From: CAZDKK01 sp964603725
GTDB taxonomy: Bacteria; Eisenbacteria; RBG-16-71-46; CAIMUX01; WJJG01
Direction: 5' to 3'
Assembly (NCBI GenBank): GCA_964603725.1
Contig: CAZRWW010000008.1
Coordinates: 1 to 64,000, forward strand
Length of the DNA stretch: 64,000 bases
Shown: positions 54,235 to 61,770 of the stretch, one piece after another
Layout of the letters: every line of letters starts with the position of its first letter
How positions within the stretch are numbered: position 1 is the first letter of the stretch
Translations under genes and position numbers: made by a program
The notes under the pieces: generated by a model
Seen by the model: the letters and a program-made list of their open reading frames with translations, nothing else
What the model was told of the DNA's origin: nothing
Database searches by the model: none

Positions 54235-54326
54235 CGGGCGAGCGGCGCCCGCCAGGCGGCCCCCCGATGGGGGATGGATGGCCGGGGCTGGCGCCAAGGC
54301 AAGTAAGGTCAGCGGCAGGACAACCG

Positions 54327-56963
54327 ATGCAAGTCATCATTCATGCGCACTTCTACCAGCCTCCGCGAGAGAACCCCTGGACAGGACGCATTCCCCGGCA
54401 AGAGAGCGCTCACCCGGCGCACGACTGGAACGAGCGGGTCACCGACGAGTGTTACCGGCCCAATGCCCGCAGCCGCTTGATGGGCGCGCGCAACCTGATC
54501 GAGGAGATCGTCAACAACCACGCCTACATCAGCTTCGACTACGGTCCCACGCTGCTCACCTGGCTGGAGCGCCATTCGCCGGGCGTGTACGAGCAGATCA
54601 TCGAGGGCGATCGCTGGAGCGTGCGCATGCAGGGGGGGCACGGCAACGCGATCGCGCACGTCTACAACCACATGATCATGCCCTTGGCCAACTACCGCGA
54701 CAAGATCACCCAGATCGTCTGGGGCCTGCGCGATTTCGAGTGGCGCTTCCGGCGCAAGAGCGAATCGATCTGGCTGGCGGAAACGGCGATCAATCTGGAG
54801 ACGGTGAAGCTCCTGATCGACCACGGCATGCGCTACGTGATCCTCTCGCCCTACCAGGCGCTGCGGGCGCGCCCGCTCGACCGCAGCCGCGGGTGGAGCG
54901 ATGCGGCCGGCGGCCGGATCGACCCCCGACAGGTCTATCGCTACTTCGTCAAGGACGCGCGGCGCCGGCGCGTGTCCGACAGCTACATCGACGTCTTCTT
55001 CTACGACGGTCCGCTGGCGGCCGACGTGAGCTTCGCCCACCTGCTGCGCTCGGCGCCCGGCTACGCCGAGCGGCTCCTCCAGGCGGGGGCCGGACTGCCG
55101 CCCGGCCAGGGGCAAGTCAACGTCGCGACCGACGGCGAGGTCTACGGGCACCACGAGCCCTTCGGCGACATGTGCCTCTCCTATCTCGTGCGCCGTGAGG
55201 GGCCGCGCCGGGGCATCGAGTTCACCAACTACGGCCGCTATCTGGAGCTGAATCCGCCGGCGCAAGAGGTCGATCTCAATTTCGGCGAGCAGGATGAGGG
55301 GACGGCGTGGAGCTGCGCCCACGGCGTCGGGCGGTGGGAACGCGATTGCGGCTGCTCGACCGGCGGGCGCGAGGGTTGGAACCAGCGCTGGCGCACCCCG
55401 CTGCGGCGAGGCTTCGATATGGTGCGCGACCGGCTGGTCGAGACGTTCCTCGAGAACGCCGGACCGCTGGTGCGCGACCCCTGGGCGGTGCGCGACGACT
55501 ACGTCCTGGTGCTGCTCGACCCGAGCCGCGACGCCCGCGCCGGGCTGCTCCAGCAGCACGCCCGGCGGGACCTCGGGCCGGCTGAGCGCCATCAGCTCTG
55601 GAGCCTGCTCGAATCCCAGCGCTATGCGATGTACATGTACACGAGCTGCGGCTGGTTCTTCGCGGACATCTCGGGCATCGAGACCGTTCAGAACATGGCC
55701 TATGCCTGCCGGGCGATCGAGCTGGCCAGGCCCTGGCAGCGGTTGGATCTCGAGGAGATGCTCCTCGACTACCTGGCCGAGGCGCACAGCAACGTCCCGG
55801 GGCTGGGCAACGCGGCCGACGTCTACCTGCGCTTCGTCCATCCGCAGCGCGTGCGGCCGGCGATGGTGGCGGGCGGGGTCGCGATCGGCGCCGCAGTCCT
55901 CGATCGGCCGCCCGAGTCGCGCCAATTCCGCTACGCGATCCACGCCTCGCGGGTGGAGCTCGCGCCCGGCGGGCCATCCTCCGGGCGGGAGGGCCAGGAC
56001 GCCCCGGCGCCGCCGAGCTGGCACGCGCTGCTCGAGCTCGCGCACCTCGACACGGAGGAGACGCTCGCCTTCGCGGCGCATCTCTATCACAACGGCCCGG
56101 GCGATCTGCGCTGCTACATCGTCGCGCTCGGCGCCGCGGAAGGGACGGCCGGCGAGATTCGGCTGGATCATCCCCGGGAGGAGGATCTCCAGCGAACGGC
56201 GGGCGTCGAGGTCTTCACCCTCCGCGATCTGGTGGCCGAGGATCGCAAGCAGATCATCCGCACCGCCTTCGAGTCGATCCTGCGCACCGGCGAGGCCCTG
56301 CTGGAGCAGCTCTTCGAACAGGGCCAGGAGCTGATCGCCACGTGCCGGGAGGCCGGCGTGGATCCACCGCCGGTGCTGCGCGCCGCCGCCGGACACGTTC
56401 TCACCCGCCGGCTCGAGGAGAAGGCGACGCAACTGGAGAGCAGCTTGCGCGGCCGGGGGGAGGGGTGCTGCGAAGAGGTGGGTCCGCCCAGCCCGATGGT
56501 CGGCACGGGCGCGGAGGCCGGCGGCCAGACCGATGCGGGCGGCGAGATTGCGGCGGCGACTCAGGAACGGCACCTGAGGGAGATCGCCGAGCTGCTCAAC
56601 TTCACGCGTGAAAACGAGTTGGAAGTGTCCATTACAGCTTTGGTTCAGGCCTACGGCCGGGTGATCCACGAGATGCTGGAGCACCTCCTGGGGGGAACGG
56701 ATTGCGCCTGCGCGCGGCGTTGCGAGGAGGTCATCAGGAGCAGCTACGACCTGCACTTTCCACTGGACCGGCGCCCCCTGGAGGACCTAGCATATCGAGT
56801 CCTGTGGAAGAACCGCGAGGCCCTGCGAGCTGTGTCCAACAGCAGCGCGGCCGAGGATCTGCGGTGTTGGCAGGCCTACCAGGCCCTCGCGGAGGCCCTG
56901 CATCTCAACATACGCTGGATTCTGGAGCAGGAGAACGGTAGCCCGCCCGGTCCGCTCGATTGA
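54327..56963 (+). CDS. GH57-family glycosidase-like protein (DUF3536)
   Basis: 878 residues. The N-terminal MQVIIHAHFYQPPRENPWTG carries the His-x-His start of the GH57 barrel. ESIWLAETAINLETVKLL holds the likely nucleophile Glu; the DGEVYGHHEPFGD segment corresponds to the later acidic site. The C-terminal ~500 residues match the DUF3536 extension. GH57 enzymes act on alpha-glucans (amylase, branching, 4-alpha-glucanotransferase); the exact reaction of the DUF3536 branch is not established. The start at 54327 is chosen because homology begins there and AGGA precedes it. First of three rightward glycogen-associated genes. Confidence 0.9.
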   Translation: MQVIIHAHFYQPPRENPWTGRIPRQESAHPAHDWNERVTDECYRPNARSRLMGARNLIEEIVNNHAYISFDYGPTLLTWLERHSPGVYEQIIEGDRWSVRMQGGHGNAIAHVYNHMIMPLANYRDKITQIVWGLRDFEWRFRRKSESIWLAETAINLETVKLLIDHGMRYVILSPYQALRARPLDRSRGWSDAAGGRIDPRQVYRYFVKDARRRRVSDSYIDVFFYDGPLAADVSFAHLLRSAPGYAERLLQAGAGLPPGQGQVNVATDGEVYGHHEPFGDMCLSYLVRREGPRRGIEFTNYGRYLELNPPAQEVDLNFGEQDEGTAWSCAHGVGRWERDCGCSTGGREGWNQRWRTPLRRGFDMVRDRLVETFLENAGPLVRDPWAVRDDYVLVLLDPSRDARAGLLQQHARRDLGPAERHQLWSLLESQRYAMYMYTSCGWFFADISGIETVQNMAYACRAIELARPWQRLDLEEMLLDYLAEAHSNVPGLGNAADVYLRFVHPQRVRPAMVAGGVAIGAAVLDRPPESRQFRYAIHASRVELAPGGPSSGREGQDAPAPPSWHALLELAHLDTEETLAFAAHLYHNGPGDLRCYIVALGAAEGTAGEIRLDHPREEDLQRTAGVEVFTLRDLVAEDRKQIIRTAFESILRTGEALLEQLFEQGQELIATCREAGVDPPPVLRAAAGHVLTRRLEEKATQLESSLRGRGEGCCEEVGPPSPMVGTGAEAGGQTDAGGEIAAATQERHLREIAELLNFTRENELEVSITALVQAYGRVIHEMLEHLLGGTDCACARRCEEVIRSSYDLHFPLDRRPLEDLAYRVLWKNREALRAVSNSSAAEDLRCWQAYQALAEALHLNIRWILEQENGSPPGPLD

Positions 56964-57259
56964 GCCGCCCGGTGCCGTTCCGGAAGACAACGTGACATGC
57001 GCCAGTGCGCGAGCGCCATGAGCGGGCGACAGGTGCGAGTCCTGGAGTAAGTTGGGGGCGACTCCCGCAACAACGCTGTGCCCGACGTCATGGCTCCGCA
57101 GGCTGGCGGACTCGCCGCGCGAGATACGGGAGAGGCGGGACGAACGCCCATCGGCGGGCTGGGTCAATGGAAGGCCGGCCGATCTGCCGGAACCAGGACG
57201 GCGACCTGTGGTGACAAGAACCACGATGTGAGCTCTGTGACTGACAAGAGAGGTGGATC
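56964..57259. other. 296-bp intergenic region before the DUF4912 gene
   Basis: May contain a promoter or leader for the DUF4912 and branching enzyme genes. A GAGTC/GACTC inverted pair lies around 57038-57065. No gene seen. Confidence 0.4.
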
Positions 57260-58798
57260 ATGAGGCGCGAAGACCTCGAAGCGCTTACCAAGCAAGATCT
57301 TCTCGAGATGGCTCGCAAGCTGGGTATACCGGGTCGCAGCTCGCTTTCCAAGGATGGCCTGGTCAAGGCGGTCCTCAAAGCCCAGTCGCGGGAGCGCAAG
57401 CCGATCTTCGACCGGGGCGCAGCCAAGGGCGTGAAGCCGGGGGCGCGAGGCGCAGTCGGGAGGTCGCAGGCCGAGGGACGCTCTGCGCCGCGTGGGCGCG
57501 GCGCGGCAACGGGCCCCGGCGCTCCGTCTCCCGCGCGGGCGGTGAAGGCCGCGAGCCCACGAGAGGCGAAGTCCGCCACCAGAAGCGCGAAGCCGCCATC
57601 CCCGACGCCCAGGTCCGTACCGGCGCGCACGGCGGAGCAGCGGCCTGTGGCTCCGGTGAAGGCCGCGGCCGCTACCAGAGCGGCGGCCCCCGCGAAGGCG
57701 GCGGCCCCCGCGAAGGCGGCGGCCCCCGCGAAGGCGGCAGCCCCCGCGAAGGCGGCAGCCCCCGCGAAGGGCGCGGTTCCGGCGAAGACGCCGGCTCCCG
57801 CGAAGGCGACGGCTCCGGCCAAGGCGGCGGCCCAGGCCAAGGCCGCGACGCCCGTGGCGCATCCCAAGGCGGCGCCAGCGAGGGAGCCCGAGGAGCGCCG
57901 GCCCGAAGTCGCGCGCGAGCCCGAGCTGCGACGCACACCGCGGGGCGCGCCCCTGCACATGCCCGACCAGTACGGGATCGACCGGATCGCCCTGATGGCG
58001 CGCGATCCCTACTGGCTGCATGCCTACTGGGAAGTGACGCCCAAGGCCGTCGACCGGATGCGCGGCCAGCTCGGCGACGAATGGCGCGGCAGCCGCACGG
58101 TCCTGCGCGTCTACGACTACCCGCCCGACACGCCCGAGGCCAAGGCGTCGAGCGACGACGGCGAGAATCGCTATGACATCGATCTGCCCGCGGGGTCGAG
58201 CAACTGGTACATCAACGTCGGGCGCCCCGACCGCGCCTATCGCGCGGCGGTGGGCGTGATCAGCCGCAGCGGGCGGTTCCACGCCTATGCCCGCTCCAAC
58301 ATGGTGAACACGCCGCGCGACAGCATCTCGACGGTGACCGACGAGGAATGGGCCATCTCGCCCGAGGCGTTCAATCGGCTCTACGAGTTGGCCTCGCCGG
58401 AGCGCCACGGCGGCGGGCGGGCCTCGGCCGAGCTCGGGATGCTGCTGCGTGAGCGGCTGCGCTCCGACTGGGCCTCAGGGATGCTGGCCAGCATGGGCAG
58501 CGGCGAGCTGCTGGCCCAGAAGCAGGTCCCGCGCGGGTTCTGGTTCGTGCTCGATGCCGAGCTGATCGTCTACGGCGCCACCGAGTCCGACGCGACCGTG
58601 ACCGTGCAGGGCAAGGTCGTGCCGCTCAGGCCCGACGGCACCTTCAGCCTGCGCTTTCTCTTGCCCGACGGAACGCAGGTGATCGACGCCACCGCGGTGT
58701 CGGCCGATGGCGTGTTTCGCAAGACGATCACGCCTACCGTGCGTCGTGAGACGAGCGCCACGGAGATGATCGAATCGAAGTCCAGTGCGCGCAGGTAG
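57260..58798 (+). CDS. DUF4912 protein with SAP/Rho-N-like start and histone-H1-like linker
   Basis: 512 residues. Residues 1-42 (MRREDLEALTKQDLLEMARKLGIPGRSSLSKDGLVKAVLKA) match the small SAP/Rho N-terminal helical domain that binds nucleic acid. Residues ~45-225 are a Lys/Ala/Pro-rich disordered linker with nine AAAPAK repeats resembling histone H1 tails. DUF4912 begins near residue 240 with DQYGIDRIALMARDPYWLHAYWEVT and continues through LRVYDYPP and NWYINVGRPDRAYRAAVGVI; an Ig/CBM48-like strand set ends the protein. DUF4912 genes are often next to GH57 branching enzymes, as here, so a glycogen-binding or regulatory role is inferred. Confidence 0.88.
   Translation: MRREDLEALTKQDLLEMARKLGIPGRSSLSKDGLVKAVLKAQSRERKPIFDRGAAKGVKPGARGAVGRSQAEGRSAPRGRGAATGPGAPSPARAVKAASPREAKSATRSAKPPSPTPRSVPARTAEQRPVAPVKAAAATRAAAPAKAAAPAKAAAPAKAAAPAKAAAPAKGAVPAKTPAPAKATAPAKAAAQAKAATPVAHPKAAPAREPEERRPEVAREPELRRTPRGAPLHMPDQYGIDRIALMARDPYWLHAYWEVTPKAVDRMRGQLGDEWRGSRTVLRVYDYPPDTPEAKASSDDGENRYDIDLPAGSSNWYINVGRPDRAYRAAVGVISRSGRFHAYARSNMVNTPRDSISTVTDEEWAISPEAFNRLYELASPERHGGGRASAELGMLLRERLRSDWASGMLASMGSGELLAQKQVPRGFWFVLDAELIVYGATESDATVTVQGKVVPLRPDGTFSLRFLLPDGTQVIDATAVSADGVFRKTITPTVRRETSATEMIESKSSARR
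57680..57841 (+). repeat. 18-bp tandem repeat, nine copies, in frame
   Basis: Unit GCGGCGGCCCCCGCGAAG (AAAPAK). The first three copies are identical, the next two differ by one base, and later ones decay progressively. It encodes the basic linker of the DUF4912 protein. Confidence 0.93.
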
Positions 58799-58805
58799 CG
58801 AAAGC

Positions 58806-58824
58806 GGGCGCGCGGAGCGCGCCC
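58806..58824 (+). terminator. Compact hairpin after the DUF4912 gene
   Basis: GGGCGCGC-GGA-GCGCGCCC, 7 bases after the stop and 67 before the next start. No T-run; it may reduce or punctuate transcription into the branching enzyme gene. Confidence 0.4.
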
Positions 58825-58891
58825 CCCGGGCGGACGGTGACGAGCGGGACGGCCCCGTGGCCGCCCCGCACGCATGATGGGGTAGCGGCTC

Positions 58892-60493
58892 ATGGATGAA
58901 CCCAAAGGTTATCTGGCACTCGTACTGCACGCGCACCTGCCCTATGTGCGCCACCCGGAGCACGAACGTTTCCTCGAGGAAGACTGGTTCTTCGAGGCGG
59001 TCACCGAGACCTACATCCCGCTGATCGAGATGATCAACCGGCTGCGCACCGATCGCGTGCCCTTCCGGCTGACCATGTCGCTCACCCCGCCGCTGGTGGC
59101 GATGCTGAGCGACCCGCTGCTGCAGGAGCGCTACGTGCGCCACATCGAGCGGCTGATCGAGCTGGCCGGCAAGGAGGTCGAGCGCACGCGCTGGATGCCC
59201 GAGTTCAACGCGCTGGCCAACCACTACTACTACCTCTTCCAGCGGGCTCGGGAAGTCTTCGTCAACCAGTACGGCCGCAATCTCCTGCGGGCGTTCAAGA
59301 TCTTCCAGGACGAAGGCGAGCTCGAGATCCTGACCTGCGGGGCGACCCATGGATTCATGCCGCTGATGCTCGGCAATCGCAACGTCTGGCGCGGCCAGGT
59401 GGCGACGGCGGCGCGGGAGTACGAGCGCCACCTGGGACGCCGCCCGCGCGGCATCTGGCTGGCCGAGTGCGGCTACCAGCCCGGGGTCGAAGAGGTGCTG
59501 GCGGACGAGGGCATTCGCCACTACATCGTCGACGCGCACGGCGTGCTGCACGCCTCGCCGCGGCCCAAGTTCGGCATCTACGCGCCGATCGTCTCGCGCC
59601 GCGGGGTGGCGGCCTTCGGGCGCGACCTGGAGTCCTCCAAGCAGGTCTGGAGCGCTAAGGAAGGCTATCCGGGCGACTACGAGTACCGCGAGTTCTACCG
59701 CGACGTCGGCTGGGACCTCGAGTACGACTACGTGCGACCCTATCTGCACGACGACGGCAAGCGCACCAACCTGGGCATCAAGTACTACCGGATCACCGGG
59801 CCCACGGATCACAAGGAGCCCTACGACCCGAACCACGCCCGCGAGAAGGCCGCGGCGCACGCCGGCAACTTCATGTTCAATCGTGAGAAACAGGTCGAGC
59901 ACCTGCACGGCCTGATCGGCCGCCCGCCGATCATCGTCGCGCCCTACGACGCCGAGCTCTTCGGCCACTGGTGGTACGAGGGCCCGATCTTCATCGAGAT
60001 GCTGCTGCGCAAGATCGCCTACGATCAGAAGGCCATCAAGACGATCACCCTGTCGGAGTACCGCGAGAAGTTCCCCATGGCCCAGGTCGCGACCCCGTCG
60101 ATGTCGAGCTGGGGCTGGAAGGGCTACGCCGAGTTCTGGCTGGAAGGCTCGAACGATTGGATCTATCGCCACCTGCACGTGGCCGGCGACCGGATGGTCG
60201 AGCTGGCCAACCGCGCCAAGCGCGGCGGCTTCGGCGGCGACGGTCTCCACTGGCGCGCGCTCAGGCAGGCCGCCCGCGAGTTCCTGCTGGCGCAGAGCAG
60301 CGACTGGGCCTTCATCATGAAGACCGGCACGATGGTGCCCTACGCGGTCGCCCGCACGCAGGAGCACATCATGAACTTCACCAAGCTCTACGAGGACCTG
60401 CGCGGCGGCAACGTGGACGAGGGCTGGCTGGCGACGATCGAGGGGAAGAACAACATCTTCCCGGAGATCGATCCGCTGGCGTGGGCGGACTGA
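58892..60493 (+). CDS. GH57 1,4-alpha-glucan branching enzyme (DUF1957)
   Basis: 533 residues, the usual length for this family. It transfers alpha-1,4 segments to alpha-1,6 branch points of glycogen. The start GYLALVLHAHLPYVRHP gives the GH57 His-x-His; the nucleophile is Glu192 in IWLAECGYQPGVEEVL and the acid/base is Asp353 in APYDAELFGHWWYEGP, positions close to those of archaeal GH57 branching enzymes. The C-terminal helical region (SSWGWKGYAEFWLEGSNDWIYRHLH, SSDWAFIMKTG) is also conserved. With the DUF4912 and DUF3536 genes it forms the glycogen cluster; the phosphorylase is 45 kb away. Confidence 0.94.
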   Translation: MDEPKGYLALVLHAHLPYVRHPEHERFLEEDWFFEAVTETYIPLIEMINRLRTDRVPFRLTMSLTPPLVAMLSDPLLQERYVRHIERLIELAGKEVERTRWMPEFNALANHYYYLFQRAREVFVNQYGRNLLRAFKIFQDEGELEILTCGATHGFMPLMLGNRNVWRGQVATAAREYERHLGRRPRGIWLAECGYQPGVEEVLADEGIRHYIVDAHGVLHASPRPKFGIYAPIVSRRGVAAFGRDLESSKQVWSAKEGYPGDYEYREFYRDVGWDLEYDYVRPYLHDDGKRTNLGIKYYRITGPTDHKEPYDPNHAREKAAAHAGNFMFNREKQVEHLHGLIGRPPIIVAPYDAELFGHWWYEGPIFIEMLLRKIAYDQKAIKTITLSEYREKFPMAQVATPSMSSWGWKGYAEFWLEGSNDWIYRHLHVAGDRMVELANRAKRGGFGGDGLHWRALRQAAREFLLAQSSDWAFIMKTGTMVPYAVARTQEHIMNFTKLYEDLRGGNVDEGWLATIEGKNNIFPEIDPLAWAD

Positions 60494-60509
60494 GCGGACG
60501 GCGGGCTGG

Positions 60510-61286
60510 TCACCGGAACAGCATCTTCACCCTGCCCCAGGTTGCGCTCTCGGTCGGGGTGCTGCCGCCGCACGCGAGCATGTTGGCGACAACCTGTCGA
60601 CACCACTCATAGTCCGAGGGCCACCAGTAGTACTTGTCCGTCGGCGAGTTGACGCAGATGTCGAAGCTGCCCTGGCCCACGACCTTGGAGATCAGGAGAT
60701 CGTACCCGTCGCCGTTGCGCGCGGCCACAGAGACGGCGGGGTCGTTCGAGCGGGTCTGGTAGTAGGAGGCCTCGGTGTCCTCGAAGTTGTAGACCGCCGG
60801 GAGACCCGCGGCCAGATAGTGAGCCCCGTTGGTGATCGTCGCGTGAGGTTGCGCGCTCTCTGCCCAGGCGAAGTTCTTGACATCGTTGCGGAGCAGATGC
60901 ACATCGAGCGCCAGGGCGTAAAGCTCGTACTCCGTTCCACCGTAGAAGTGCAAGTAGCCGCCCGCCCGGGCCCAGGCGGCCACATGGGCGATGCTCGGCT
61001 CCTCTATCGCGGGGCCGTCCAGCGCCACAATCACGTGCTCGTAGGGGGTCAGGTCCACGGTGACGAAATAGGGGCTGGACCACCGGTCGTAAGACACGCC
61101 CAGATCCGAAAGGACCTGATCCATCACGCAGTCCTTGATCGGCACGATCAGCAGCACGGTGTTGCCGAAGGGGCCGGCCATCGGCCGCCCGGCCGGCTGG
61201 GGAATGTCCACAGGGGATGACGACCGGGCAGCGGAATACATGGCGAACAGACCGATCACGAGCAACAGGCAGGCCGGTGTGCGCAT
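60510..61286 (-). CDS. Small secreted protein of unknown function with TWG tail
   Basis: 258 residues, AAAGGAGTT before ATG 61286, signal peptide to about residue 22. The body (VLLIVPIKDCVMDQVLSDLG, PYEHVIVALDGPAIEEPSIAHVAAWARAGGYLHFYGG) has the alternating strand-helix look of a glutamine-amidotransferase-like or DUF4350-like flavodoxin fold, but no catalytic Cys-His pair is evident. It is not related to the three paralogs at 14175, 21609 and 25566, yet ends in the same tail, PTESATWGRVKMLFR. Its stop is 16 bases from the convergent branching enzyme gene. Confidence 0.8.
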   Translation of the reverse strand: MRTPACLLLVIGLFAMYSAARSSSPVDIPQPAGRPMAGPFGNTVLLIVPIKDCVMDQVLSDLGVSYDRWSSPYFVTVDLTPYEHVIVALDGPAIEEPSIAHVAAWARAGGYLHFYGGTEYELYALALDVHLLRNDVKNFAWAESAQPHATITNGAHYLAAGLPAVYNFEDTEASYYQTRSNDPAVSVAARNGDGYDLLISKVVGQGSFDICVNSPTDKYYWWPSDYEWCRQVVANMLACGGSTPTESATWGRVKMLFR

Positions 61287-61770
61287 CGAGAACTCCTTTG
61301 CGTGCAAGAGCGATGGTCACGTTGTGCCCCGTGCTCCGCGGAAACTCCGAATGTCCTCCCAGGATGACGCTTCCCATGGCCAAGGCAGCATCCCGCCCCA
61401 TGCGCGCACTCATTGTAACCCTTCTCTCAGCCCTGCGGGCAGCCCTGAAGTCGCGGGCAGTGCTTGCCCTCGGGACCGCTGCACTTCGCCAGCAGGAGGA
61501 CATGATCGCCGAGGAACTGGCCGCCAAGCGTGGCATCCGTACGCCCGTCGATCCAAATCCGTCGATCCCACGTCGACACCGAGGCAAGATGGACCTTCGG
61601 CCTCTTTCATCCCCAGTGTCTGACACTCGCTGCCAGTCTGGGCAGGCCGTGGATCGGTCCGCGCTGCGATGGGATGGGGTTCTCGCGGGGCACGGGAGGG
61701 GATGCTCGCCACCGGCCGCAGGCCATCCAGTCGAAAAGAGCCGCCGCTCGGCCGCGCCGAGCCGCGTGAA
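61287..61770. other. 484-bp intergenic region with a transposase scrap
   Basis: Between two leftward genes. Apart from the fragment at 61400-61495 it holds no convincing frame. Base composition is slightly less GC-rich than the neighbours. Confidence 0.5.
61400..61495 (+). pseudogene. Remnant of an integrase-core transposase N-terminus
   Basis: The 32-residue stretch with LLSALRAALKSRAVLALG and AALRQQ resembles the opening of IS481/IS3-like integrase proteins (typically LRAALRSRADLVLENLALRQQLAVL). The similarity stops after RQQ and no catalytic DDE segment follows, so this is a decayed fragment at most. Confidence 0.42.

Noticed and set aside
57680..57841. Possible CRISPR array
   Set aside because: Units are directly contiguous 18-mers without spacers, in frame within a gene; the same holds for the other repeat arrays.
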